64,000 nucleotides of DNA. Origin: Candidatus Rifleibacterium amylolyticum (GTDB lineage: Bacteria; Muiribacteriota; Ozemobacteria; Ozemobacterales; Ozemobacteraceae). Where the stretch lies: contig JAACJG010000013.1 of the NCBI GenBank assembly GCA_009917695.1, positions 62,001 to 126,000 of the forward strand, in the 5' to 3' direction. Made by a program: the position numbers and the translations under genes. Of the stretch, positions 34,490-45,208 are shown in pieces (the stretch's first letter is position 1; every line of letters begins with the position of its first letter). The notes beneath the pieces are model-generated. The model ran no database searches, was not told where the DNA came from, and saw only the letters and a program-made list of their open reading frames with translations.

Positions 34490-34550
34490 GCGCAGCCTCC
34501 TTTAACAGAACCACCATGACAATGGCAGTCAACAACCAGAACATAAGCAT
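34482..34550 (-). CDS. Putative 22-aa hydrophobic peptide
   Basis: Read leftward from ATG 34550, the frame encodes MLMFWLLTAIVMVVLL followed by KEAARG: one membrane helix and a short charged tail. TTGAGG lies about six bases before the ATG. Its last codons contain the AGGAGG ribosome-binding site and start codon of the micro-lipoprotein frame. It lies downstream of the three-gene leftward operon. It could be a small membrane regulator, a leader peptide or a toxin-like peptide; none is established. Confidence 0.4.
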   Translation of the reverse strand: MLMFWLLTAIVMVVLLKEAARG

Positions 34551-34613
34551 CTGCTACCTCAAGTTGCACTAAATCTCCCGCCTGTTTATTATCGGCAAAC
34601 TGGCAACTGCGCG

Positions 34614-35414
34614 TTAAGGTATTGAAGTTGTTGCCGATGCGTCGTCAATTTTGGCATCAGCCGGCTGCTCGTCAGAAATCTCAACATCGCCCGTATCTTC
34701 GTCTGATTCACTCTCTTCGCTGGAGTCATCTTCTTCATCGTCGTCTGCATCTTTTTCAGACATTGAAGTAGAATCGGGTCTACGGCGGGCGGCAGAAAAC
34801 CCGGTAGGTGGATCGTTCCAGAATCCACTCATCCTCTTTTTAAGCTTTGCCTGGCCAAAAAGCGGAAAATGAACTTCCTGACCAGCCTCAAGATCGTAAA
34901 CACTGCGATTCAGGCTTTTGACAAACGCATCGCCCTTATTACGCAATGCGATGAAAGTGCCGTCATCCGGCGTCACCTCAATAAGCAGACGACCGCTTCG
35001 GTAATACAGTTCGAAAGCTCTGCCTGCAAAAACCAGCGGCTCTTTACCTTCTCCGGAAATGATGAAACGACCGGCCAGAGGTATAAAACCTCGGCTCGAC
35101 AACTTAATCGAGGCTCCAGGCAACATGATAACCGTATAACTGCCAACAAGCATCTTTGAATCAGTTGCCAGCGGATGTTGCACGTCAGGGCGGACGGCAA
35201 CGAGTGTTTCTAACGGCACCCCGACAAAATCCTGCTGAAGCACGAAATTGCGAAAGCCCGGCAGACGAAAATAGCAGGGCCCGACGAATGAAACAGAATC
35301 TGTCTTTTCGTCAGCGAATGCGCTGCTGACTGGAAATAGCGCCAAAACCAGCAGGCAGGCAGCAAAAAGGCAACACTGACGAATCGGGTAATCAGCTCTG
35401 CTTTTTTGTTTCAT
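34614..35414 (-). CDS. Secreted beta-rich protein with acidic tail (FecR-like region)
   Basis: 266 aa. A signal peptide (about 1-34, ending SAFAD) is followed by about 160 residues of beta-rich sequence: YTVIMLPGASIKLSSRG, FIISGEGKEPLVFAGR and LYYRSGRLLIEV. This pattern of strands and a GxxxV... PDDGT turn recalls FecR-type domains. The last 60 residues are mostly Asp, Glu and Ser. It overlaps the upstream membrane-protein gene by 23 bases. The function is unknown; exposure in the periplasm or on the surface is inferred from the signal peptide. Confidence 0.6.
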   Translation of the reverse strand: MKQKSRADYPIRQCCLFAACLLVLALFPVSSAFADEKTDSVSFVGPCYFRLPGFRNFVLQQDFVGVPLETLVAVRPDVQHPLATDSKMLVGSYTVIMLPGASIKLSSRGFIPLAGRFIISGEGKEPLVFAGRAFELYYRSGRLLIEVTPDDGTFIALRNKGDAFVKSLNRSVYDLEAGQEVHFPLFGQAKLKKRMSGFWNDPPTGFSAARRRPDSTSMSEKDADDDEEDDSSEESESDEDTGDVEISDEQPADAKIDDASATTSIP

Positions 35415-36129
35415 CTTCTACAGGCTGCGCCGCTTGAGCAGTTGAGTCACTATTTACCTGTTCGATAAATTTGTCGTAATGCTCTTTACGTTTAGCGGTC
35501 TCTTCATCAGATTCAGGCTGCAGCGACTGCCCGATAACGAATATCTCATCGCGAATCGTAAGAATTTCATAATATAGCACCGTCATAAGAAGCATAATGC
35601 CCATGAACGACAGAACCGGCTTATGTGCTGAACTGGCCTTTATATACATGTATGAAAATATGCACATTGCAAAAAAGATGCTGAGAAATTTTCTTATTCT
35701 CTGGCGCCGCAAAGAGGTCTGGTTGAAGAAAATATCGCGCCAGCGCCTGGATTCACGCATACTTCCTTCGATGACCCAGAGATGGTCTCTGATAACGAGA
35801 ATTTCGGCATAAATAATCACCATGAGCAGCATTACGCCCATGTATGACAGAACCGATCTATGTGCTGACATCGTGTAATAAGCATAACCAAAGATTGCCA
35901 GAGCGTATATAAGTGTAAGCACCTTGAGTATTATTCTACGCAGCTCGACAGCCTGCAAGAAAGACACCAAGGCGCCCATCAACCGTCCACGGCGTGGTTT
36001 TTCGGGAGTTTTTGGCGTATCAGCACCTGTGGTCACAGATGCGCTGCCGGCCTCAGCAGTTGGTTGGGCAGAACCGGCAGCAGATTCATCAGATCCGACC
36101 GGTTGTTGATCAGCTGGAAGATTGTTCAT
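35392..36129 (-). CDS. Membrane protein with duplicated two-helix module
   Basis: 245 aa. A Ser/Ala/Pro-rich N-terminus (about 1-48) is followed by two copies of a two-helix unit of about 58 residues. Copy 1 (about 68-125) contains SAHRSVLSYMGVMLLM and EILVIRDHLWVIEG. Copy 2 (about 145-202) contains SAHKPVLSFMGIMLLM and EILTIRDEIFVIGQ. The near-identity of the two points to internal duplication. The C-terminus is charged and probably cytoplasmic. No known family is recognised. It overlaps both neighbouring genes by about 20 bases, giving a tightly coupled operon. Confidence 0.65.
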   Translation of the reverse strand: MNNLPADQQPVGSDESAAGSAQPTAEAGSASVTTGADTPKTPEKPRRGRLMGALVSFLQAVELRRIILKVLTLIYALAIFGYAYYTMSAHRSVLSYMGVMLLMVIIYAEILVIRDHLWVIEGSMRESRRWRDIFFNQTSLRRQRIRKFLSIFFAMCIFSYMYIKASSAHKPVLSFMGIMLLMTVLYYEILTIRDEIFVIGQSLQPESDEETAKRKEHYDKFIEQVNSDSTAQAAQPVEDETKKQS

Positions 36130-36562
36130 GGTTTTTTCCCTCGAAGGCTTTTTTAATCAGATCCGGCTTGCTTTCAAATACAGCCAGAATTTCGGCATCA
36201 AGTCTGAAAGGTTCAGAAGCCAGCCCGGAAATTTCGTAAACCGATGCAGCTTCTATGTCATAGCCCATCCGGAAGGCCTTCAACAGATTCATGGCCTGAT
36301 CCATTGATGACTTCTGAGTTCGGTAAAAAATAAAGCGGTCAATTATTTCCTGAAAATCCCGGGGACTTAGCGACAATGGTTCCAGATCTGCGGCCAGCTT
36401 CTGTTGATCGCCGTGTTCGCGGTACAGACCGTAAATTTCAAGGCAGGCTTCCATACGGCTTGAATCGACAGAACGGGCAGGCGGGCGCGACAGAACCCCG
36501 CCCAGCCAGAATCCAGCGGCAGCGGTAATAAACACGATCAGCAGTGAGCCGATTTTTTTCAT
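36110..36562 (-). CDS. Anchored hypothetical protein
   Basis: 150 aa from ATG 36562 (a GTG at 36574 would add four residues). An N-terminal hydrophobic anchor (about 4-24, GSLLIVFITAAAGFWLGGVL) is followed by a helical domain (MEACLEIYGLYREHGDQ, RDFQEIIDRFIFYRTQ). It is the first gene of the leftward operon and divergent from the CheY-like gene. No family is recognised. Confidence 0.6.
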   Translation of the reverse strand: MKKIGSLLIVFITAAAGFWLGGVLSRPPARSVDSSRMEACLEIYGLYREHGDQQKLAADLEPLSLSPRDFQEIIDRFIFYRTQKSSMDQAMNLLKAFRMGYDIEAASVYEISGLASEPFRLDAEILAVFESKPDLIKKAFEGKNHEQSSS

Positions 36563-36639
36563 AGTATTTTCCACAATCTATATAACATTTATCATTCCTG
36601 GAGGTCAAATGCGCTTTGCTCGAAATCGCCCGAATGCTC

Positions 36640-36668
36640 TTGTTTTTTAGCAGGTAATGTCTTAAAAT
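36640..36668 (+). promoter_or_regulatory. Predicted promoter of the CheY-like gene, near-leaderless
   Basis: TTGTTT (36640-36645) and TAAAAT (36663-36668) are 17 bases apart. The ATG at 36678 is only 9 bases further on, and no ribosome-binding site is visible. Confidence 0.4.
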
Positions 36669-36677
36669 CACTCTGCT

Positions 36678-37052
36678 ATGGGTGAAATGACAAAAAACAT
36701 AATGATCATCGATGATGAAGACGCCATCGTGCTTCTGCTGACGACCATCCTGGGCCTTTACGGGTATACCAGTCACAGCTGCACTCAGCCCCTTAACGCT
36801 GTCCGGATGGCAACTGAACTCCAACCCGACCTCATCATTCTGGACATAGCGATGCCAGACAAAGACGGCTACGAGATATGTCAGGAGCTGAAATCTTCGC
36901 CACAGACGCGCGACATTCCAGTAATCATGCTGACCGCTCTGGCTCTGAATCAGGATCGCAAGCGCGGCATGGAATCTGGTGCCGACGGTTTCGTTTTTAA
37001 GCCTTTCGATCCTCATGTCGTAATGTCAGAAATTGCCAGATTACTTGGCTGA
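36678..37052 (+). CDS. Single-domain response regulator (CheY-like)
   Basis: 124 aa, receiver domain only. The acidic pocket is in IMIIDDEDA, the phosphorylation site is Asp56 in IILDIAMPD, the switch Thr is in VIMLTALA, and Lys108 is in FKPFD. There is no output domain, so it acts by protein contact, like CheY or a diguanylate-cyclase/pilus regulator, or as a phosphorelay intermediate. The hybrid-less histidine kinase at 14287 and the chemoreceptor at 40821 are possible partners in the window. An alternative start is ATG 36687. Confidence 0.93.
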   Translation: MGEMTKNIMIIDDEDAIVLLLTTILGLYGYTSHSCTQPLNAVRMATELQPDLIILDIAMPDKDGYEICQELKSSPQTRDIPVIMLTALALNQDRKRGMESGADGFVFKPFDPHVVMSEIARLLG

Positions 37053-37186
37053 TAGAGCCACGCTGCCGCAAAGACACAACAGCCGAACCCTTGATAATCC
37101 AGTTATTTTACTTGTTACCATACGGCAATTGGCTGTCAGGCAGCATTAATCTGCAAAAATAATTCTACGCAAACCTTTCAAGTACC

Positions 37187-37215
37187 TTGCATCCACTTAT
37201 TGCATGTGCTATTCT
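37187..37215 (+). promoter_or_regulatory. Predicted promoter of ppdK
   Basis: TTGCAT (37187-37192) and TATTCT (37210-37215) are 17 bases apart. Region 37053-37186 holds no gene that I can see. Confidence 0.5.
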
Positions 37216-37229
37216 TTTTCGGTATCAAT

Positions 37230-37244
37230 TGTGGTCAGACCACA
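37230..37244. promoter_or_regulatory. Perfect palindrome, candidate GntR/FadR-type operator
   Basis: TGTGGTCAGACCACA is a perfect inverted repeat about 15 bases downstream of the ppdK -10 box. Its core TGGTCAGACCA fits the FadR-subfamily GntR consensus T-N-G-T-N3-A-C-N-A. A bound repressor there would block ppdK transcription. Confidence 0.5.
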
Positions 37245-37273
37245 TATTTTAACGATTTTCTCAGGAGGCACCG

Positions 37274-40057
<2,784 letters not shown>

Positions 40058-40070
40058 GGAACACAACTAG

Positions 40071-40802
40071 ATGAATTCTCCGCGGCGAAGAGCAAGAGAA
40101 ATGGCGTTGAAAGCGCTTTATCAGTCCGACATGGTTAAATCGGATACCACAGAAGCGCTCGAACAGATTCTGAGCAGCACGCTCTATCAACCAGTTTTCG
40201 AGGCTCTTGCCCGGGAATTTCTCAAGAACACAAAAATAGAACAGGTACTGTCAGGAGAAGTCGAGGAGTTTGTCCTCGACTTCTCCGACAGCCTTTCTGC
40301 TTTTCCGCAGGCCAGAACAGAAGACCTGCCCGAGCAGGTCAGGCTGATAATCGAAAAATATTTTAAGGGCGCCACCAGAAACCAGCAGTCTGAAAATGAG
40401 CTTACAGAGTTCTACAATAAAGTTCAGAGCAGGCACAAAAAGAACCTTCCCGTAGAAGAATTTGCGCGACAGCTGGTTGCGCGGGGAAGCGAAAATCATG
40501 CCAGAATAGACCAGCTTATCGAGAAAACGGCGCAAAACTGGTCACTCGATCGCATGGCAGCAATCGACCGCTGCATTTTGCGCATCGCCATCTGCGAGAT
40601 GTTTTATTTTGAAGAAATACCGGCAAACGCTACTATTAACGAAGCGATTGAACTGGCAAAAAAATATTCAGCTGAACGCAGCTACGAGTTTGTTAACGGA
40701 ATTCTTGACAGAATATGCAAAGAGAATAACTTATCTAAAATTGAGACACCCGTCGCTGTAAAGACCAAAACACTTGACAACAACGATGTCACGAACTCCT
40801 GA
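40071..40802 (+). CDS. nusB: Transcription antitermination protein NusB, enlarged
   Basis: 243 aa against the usual 130-170. The N-terminus RRRAREMALKALYQSDM and the C-terminal half (WSLDRMAAIDRCILRIAICEMFY, NEAIELAKKYS, FVNGILDRI) are standard NusB. Between them an extra segment of about 75 residues (about 40-125) is inserted. NusB binds boxA RNA with NusE to support rRNA antitermination. It lies between ppdK and the chemoreceptor gene with short gaps. Confidence 0.9.
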   Translation: MNSPRRRAREMALKALYQSDMVKSDTTEALEQILSSTLYQPVFEALAREFLKNTKIEQVLSGEVEEFVLDFSDSLSAFPQARTEDLPEQVRLIIEKYFKGATRNQQSENELTEFYNKVQSRHKKNLPVEEFARQLVARGSENHARIDQLIEKTAQNWSLDRMAAIDRCILRIAICEMFYFEEIPANATINEAIELAKKYSAERSYEFVNGILDRICKENNLSKIETPVAVKTKTLDNNDVTNS

Positions 40803-40820
40803 TCAGGGTTTGCCCCGAAT

Positions 40821-42530
40821 ATGGCTCTTCACACACTAATAATCAACAAGAATGCCAGTTCGCAGAGAAATCTGTGGATATTTTCTTTTCTCATCGGCAT
40901 TGCTGTCGGCCTTGGCTGTATCGGCCTCGGCATTTTCATAGGCAAACTTGGGCCAGCCACTAAAACAACTTTCATTCTTGCTTCTGTTGGTCTCGGCGTT
41001 GCTGCCGGAGTTGTCATCGGACTTTTTGGTCGAGAAATTCTGCGCGGTATCATTGCTTTCATATCAAATGACCTGATAAACAAGGTCGGTCTCAAGGCTG
41101 AAGCATTCGTTTCGACCCGCACAGGATTGAGCGGAGAACTCGACATCTTTGACCAGATGTTCAAAATGGTTCTTTCGGTTCTCAAGCGTGTTCTGCTCAT
41201 TTCGCTCAAACTTGAAGAAGCTTCAACCGACCTCGACCGGACATCTCAGACAAGTTCTCAGGTTATCAAGGAAATAGTCGAAGGCGTTGGCGCCATTAAC
41301 CAGAAGGCTGGCGATAACGCTACCAACCTGCGCGAAACCATTTCTTCGCTCGAAAACAGTTTCAGCCTTTCCAAAGATATCAGCTCCAAGCTGATCATCG
41401 CCAAAGAAGACAGTCAGAGCGTTTCAGAAATCGCTTCGAGTACCCAGACGTCGGTTAAGGAAGCGGTTCAGAAAATGCTCAAGATCAAAGAACTCACCGA
41501 CGGTTCGGCCTCTCTGGTCAGCGATCTGAACGATCGTTCGAAGCAGATCGGCACAATTTTGACCGAAATCGCCAATATCGCGGAAAAAACCAACCTGCTG
41601 GCTCTCAACGCAGCGATCGAAGCGGCACGTGCCGGCGAACAGGGCCGTGGTTTCGCCGTCGTTGCCGAAGAAGTTCGTAAGCTGGCGCGCGGTTCTGCCG
41701 AATCTTCAAAGAAAATCAACAACCTGATTAACGACATTCTGCAGAAGACCGAGAACGCAGCCGAAATGATGCAGAACAACACCATTCAGGTTAATCAGGG
41801 CATGCAGGTCGTAAACAATGTAGAATCAAGCCTTGGCAGCATGGTGCAGACCACCAACCAGCTCAATGAAATCATCAAGGATATCAGCCTCTCGGCCGAG
41901 CGCCAGAGCGAAACCTCTGATATCATGTATCAGAAGGTTAACACCATTTCACAGATTACCGACGAGATATCGCTGCAGATACAGAATATCGCCAGCACTG
42001 CGCTGAGTAAGACCGTTATCGTTGACCAGACCAGCAGCTCGGCCAAAGAGCTGCGCACCCTGTCTGATGTCTTCCAGAACGCCCTGGTTCCCTTTGACTT
42101 TCAGGTCGAAGGCGCCAACAAGCGCTCGGCGATTCGTACCGAGACCCGCGTTCCCTGCAAATTCAAAGTATTGCTGTCGGGTGAACTTATCGACGGTACC
42201 ATAAGTGGCAGCGATTTTGAAATGCGTGGCGTCATCATCAACCTTTCAGCCGGCGGCTGCGTCGTCGAAACCTCAGAAGATGTCGAACAGGGCAAATACA
42301 TTATTCTTGCATTCCAGATTGGCAGCAATTTTATCCAGGGCATACAGGGACGCCTGGTCAGACTTAAAGCGGCCCAGATGGACAGCGAACATTTTATGTC
42401 GAGCAAAAAAGCGGTGCATGAGTGCATTGTTTCGTTCAACAACGTTTCGGCTGAACATGAAAAAATCATTGTAGACTTCGTAATGAGCGCACAGCGCCAG
42501 TTTGAACAGAATCTCGGCCTGACTGAATAA
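40821..42530 (+). CDS. Methyl-accepting chemotaxis-type protein with C-terminal PilZ domain
   Basis: 569 aa. Two adjacent membrane segments lie at about 17-40 and 50-72 with almost no loop between them, so there is no periplasmic sensor domain. Long coiled coils follow, with the conserved MCP signalling tip at about 250-290 ([23 protein letters not shown] as the core, then [13 protein letters not shown]). The C-terminal PilZ domain (about 432-555) has the c-di-GMP RxxxR motif at Arg435/Arg439 and the NLSAGG motif near residue 474. It should sense an intracellular or membrane signal and c-di-GMP. It is four bases upstream of pilB, suggesting regulation of the pilus motor. No CheA or CheW gene is in the window. 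Confidence 0.9.
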   Translation: MALHTLIINKNASSQRNLWIFSFLIGIAVGLGCIGLGIFIGKLGPATKTTFILASVGLGVAAGVVIGLFGREILRGIIAFISNDLINKVGLKAEAFVSTRTGLSGELDIFDQMFKMVLSVLKRVLLISLKLEEASTDLDRTSQTSSQVIKEIVEGVGAINQKAGDNATNLRETISSLENSFSLSKDISSKLIIAKEDSQSVSEIASSTQTSVKEAVQKMLKIKELTDGSASLVSDLNDRSKQIGTILTEIANIAEKTNLLALNAAIEAARAGEQGRGFAVVAEEVRKLARGSAESSKKINNLINDILQKTENAAEMMQNNTIQVNQGMQVVNNVESSLGSMVQTTNQLNEIIKDISLSAERQSETSDIMYQKVNTISQITDEISLQIQNIASTALSKTVIVDQTSSSAKELRTLSDVFQNALVPFDFQVEGANKRSAIRTETRVPCKFKVLLSGELIDGTISGSDFEMRGVIINLSAGGCVVETSEDVEQGKYIILAFQIGSNFIQGIQGRLVRLKAAQMDSEHFMSSKKAVHECIVSFNNVSAEHEKIIVDFVMSAQRQFEQNLGLTE

Positions 42531-42534
42531 CATT

Positions 42535-44301
42535 ATGGCACGTATCGAAAAGAAACTTCTTGGACAATCTCTCGTTGCCGATGGTCTGGTCACCCTTGAG
42601 CAGTTAAATACCGCGCTGGCTGAGCAAAAAAAGACCAGCGACACTCTTGGCTTCACACTGATCAACCTCAATTATCTCAACGAGCAGCAGTTGCTTGATT
42701 TTCTTGTTACCAAGCTTAATTTCAGCTATGCCAACCTGCGCAACTATGTTATCGACCCTAAAGTGGTCAAGCTCATTCCAGAAAATATTGCGCGCAAATA
42801 CCATTGTATAGCTATTCTGCGCGTGAAGGGCGCGGTGACCGTAGCCATGCTCGACCCGCTCGACAGTTTCGTACTCGACAATCTTGAATACACAACAGCC
42901 TGTAAAATCAAGCCGCTGGTATCGACCAAATCAGAAATACAAACAGCGCTCGACGAGTTTTACCGCGAAGACGCCACGACCCATATTCCTGGCGTATCTG
43001 ACGGCAGCCAGCCAGCTGCTGGTGGCGCATCTCCCAATTCGAGCATCGAAGAATTCGCAAAGCGCATTCAGGGGCATGGTGAAAAGCGCTCTGGCGATCA
43101 GGTTATCGACCTGTCACAGATCAACGTAACCGACAAACAGAGCATTATTCAGCTGGTTAACCTGATCATAATGCGCGCAATCAAAGAGAAGGCCTCCGAC
43201 ATACATATCGAGCCCGACGAAAATGTTCTGCGCACCCGCTTCAGAATCGATGGCATGCTGCAGGAAGTCATGTCTCTGCCCAAAACCTTCGAAGCTGCCT
43301 GTATTTCGCGCTGCAAGGTCATGGCCGAGCTCGATATCGCTGAAAAGCGCATACCACAGGACGGCCGCATCAAGCTGCAGCTGCAGAACCGCGAAATCGA
43401 TCTGCGCGTCTCGACCTATCCGACCCTGCGCGGCGAGAAGGTCGTCATGCGTATTCTCGACAAGAGCACGGTGCTGTTCGGGCTCGAAGACCTCGGATTC
43501 CCTGATGATACGCTGTCCGGCTTCAGTTCATTGATCAAAAAGCCCAATGGCATCATTCTGGTTACCGGCCCGACCGGCAGCGGTAAGACTTCGACTCTGT
43601 ATGCGGCTCTGCAATGTATCAAAGATCCCTCGATCAATATAGTTACCATTGAAGACCCTGTAGAATACCAGCTTTCAAATATCAACCAGGGGCAGATCAA
43701 CCCCAAGGCCGGCTTCACTTTTGCCGGCGGTCTGCGCTCGATTCTGCGTCAGGATCCCGATGTCATCATGGTTGGTGAGATCCGCGATTACGACACGGCA
43801 GAAATTGCAATCAGAGCTGCTCTTACCGGCCACCTGGTGTTTTCGACTCTGCACACCAACGATTCGGCAGGCGCTATGACCCGCCTTATAGATATGAGCG
43901 TAGAACCATTCCTGGTCGCCAGTTCGATCATCGGCATCATGGCTCAGCGTCTGGTCAGAACCATCTGCGAAGAATGCAAAGAAGAGTATCAGCCGCCGCC
44001 CGCTGTTATCAAGCGGTCAAAACTATTGTATCAGGCTGGGAAAACCAGAGTATTTCAGGGCAAAGGCTGCCTGAAGTGCAACCAGACCGGTTATCGTGGC
44101 CGCACTACCATTACTGAGCTTCTCATACCCAATGAGCGCATAAAAGAACTCATCGTCGAAAAGTCAGCCACCAGCGTCATAAAAAATGAAGCGATGAAAC
44201 AGGGCATGCGCACTCTGCGCCAGGATGGTCTGGCCAAGGTTCTGCGCGGCATAACGACTCTTTCTGAGGTCATTCGCGTTTCCGCCGACGACGAAATCTG
44301 A
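42535..44301 (+). CDS. pilB: PilB/GspE-family pilus assembly ATPase
   Basis: 588 aa. The N-terminal MshEN-like domain (about 1-145, KKLLGQSLVADGLVTLEQL) is followed by the ATPase. Walker A is GPTGSGKT with Lys351, the Asp box and Walker B lie in DPDVIMVGEIRD, and the His box is in TALTGHLVFSTLHTND-like LTGHLVFSTLHTND. A tetracysteine zinc site (CEECKEE, then CLKCNQTG) is typical of PilB/GspE rather than PilT. The ATPase powers pilus extension through PilC. MshEN domains often bind c-di-GMP, matching the PilZ domain of the neighbouring receptor. Confidence 0.95.
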   Translation: MARIEKKLLGQSLVADGLVTLEQLNTALAEQKKTSDTLGFTLINLNYLNEQQLLDFLVTKLNFSYANLRNYVIDPKVVKLIPENIARKYHCIAILRVKGAVTVAMLDPLDSFVLDNLEYTTACKIKPLVSTKSEIQTALDEFYREDATTHIPGVSDGSQPAAGGASPNSSIEEFAKRIQGHGEKRSGDQVIDLSQINVTDKQSIIQLVNLIIMRAIKEKASDIHIEPDENVLRTRFRIDGMLQEVMSLPKTFEAACISRCKVMAELDIAEKRIPQDGRIKLQLQNREIDLRVSTYPTLRGEKVVMRILDKSTVLFGLEDLGFPDDTLSGFSSLIKKPNGIILVTGPTGSGKTSTLYAALQCIKDPSINIVTIEDPVEYQLSNINQGQINPKAGFTFAGGLRSILRQDPDVIMVGEIRDYDTAEIAIRAALTGHLVFSTLHTNDSAGAMTRLIDMSVEPFLVASSIIGIMAQRLVRTICEECKEEYQPPPAVIKRSKLLYQAGKTRVFQGKGCLKCNQTGYRGRTTITELLIPNERIKELIVEKSATSVIKNEAMKQGMRTLRQDGLAKVLRGITTLSEVIRVSADDEI

Positions 44302-44307
44302 TTTTTC

Positions 44308-45207
44308 ATGTCAGCAATATACGACGAACTGTTATCGGCTCTTTCGCCACAGGCCCGTGATCTGGCACCAGATTTATCAGGATTGACCGCCAACCAGCCA
44401 GGTTATCTTGACAAGATCAGCCCGACAAGAACACTCAGTATTTCTTTGACAGACCACGGCTGCGAGCAAAATTGCGCACACTGCAATGGTCATTATCTCA
44501 AGGGCATGCAGATGCTGTCAAAACTTCAGACAGATGCGCTGAATGAATACGATGCAGTTCTCATCAGCGGTGGCAGCTCCAGAAATGGCTCTGTGCCTGT
44601 TGCCGCCCACATTGATACTATCTTGGCTCTGCCTGAAAATCTGCAGTTAAATCTGCACCCGGGCTACCAGCCGGTTGAACCACTGCTGCCGCTCAAAAAG
44701 CGCAAACCTGTGGTTTCTTTCGATCTTCCAGGCAGCGATGCAGTTATCAGGAATATCTTCAAACTGCCATACCGGACCGAAGATTACCGCAAGCTGTTTA
44801 TCAGCTATGCAAAGCATTTCGACACAATAGCGCATATCTGCATAGGTATAAACGGTGGCAAAAATTCAGACGAAGAGAGCACTCTCGACTTTCTTGCCGA
44901 ACAGTCTGTCAAGCAGGCTGTTTTTATCATCTTCCGGCCGACGCCGGGCACCGAACTTGCCAGCGCGCAACCGCCGGAATTAAAAAGAGTCTGTGAAGTC
45001 TTCCGTTACGCCAGAAACAGAATGAAATCACAGTTGCTGCTTGGCTGCATGCGCCCCGCCGCCACTTATCGCCGTGACGTCGATATTCTGGCCTGGCTTT
45101 ACGGTATAAGAAAAATCGTACAACCGCACCATGAATTGATCAGCATTCTCGAGCGCCATAACATTGCAATCAATGAATACAAAAACTGCTGCGCCCTCAA
45201 CTTCTGA
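44308..45207 (+). CDS. Radical SAM protein, LipS1-like candidate
   Basis: 299 aa. The iron-sulfur motif CX3CX2C is Cys52, Cys56 and Cys59 in HGCEQNCAHCNGHYLKGMQ. The core continues with VLISGGSS and LNLHPGYQP. Further cysteines occur near the C-terminus (GCMRP, NCCALNF), which could bind an auxiliary cluster. Its partner gene starts one base after the stop. Paired radical SAM proteins of this size and motif resemble the LipS1/LipS2 lipoyl synthase pair of archaea and some bacteria; this is from memory and unconfirmed. No lipoate ligase is in the window. It follows pilB by six bases. Confidence 0.7.
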   Translation: MSAIYDELLSALSPQARDLAPDLSGLTANQPGYLDKISPTRTLSISLTDHGCEQNCAHCNGHYLKGMQMLSKLQTDALNEYDAVLISGGSSRNGSVPVAAHIDTILALPENLQLNLHPGYQPVEPLLPLKKRKPVVSFDLPGSDAVIRNIFKLPYRTEDYRKLFISYAKHFDTIAHICIGINGGKNSDEESTLDFLAEQSVKQAVFIIFRPTPGTELASAQPPELKRVCEVFRYARNRMKSQLLLGCMRPAATYRRDVDILAWLYGIRKIVQPHHELISILERHNIAINEYKNCCALNF

Positions 45208-45208
45208 C

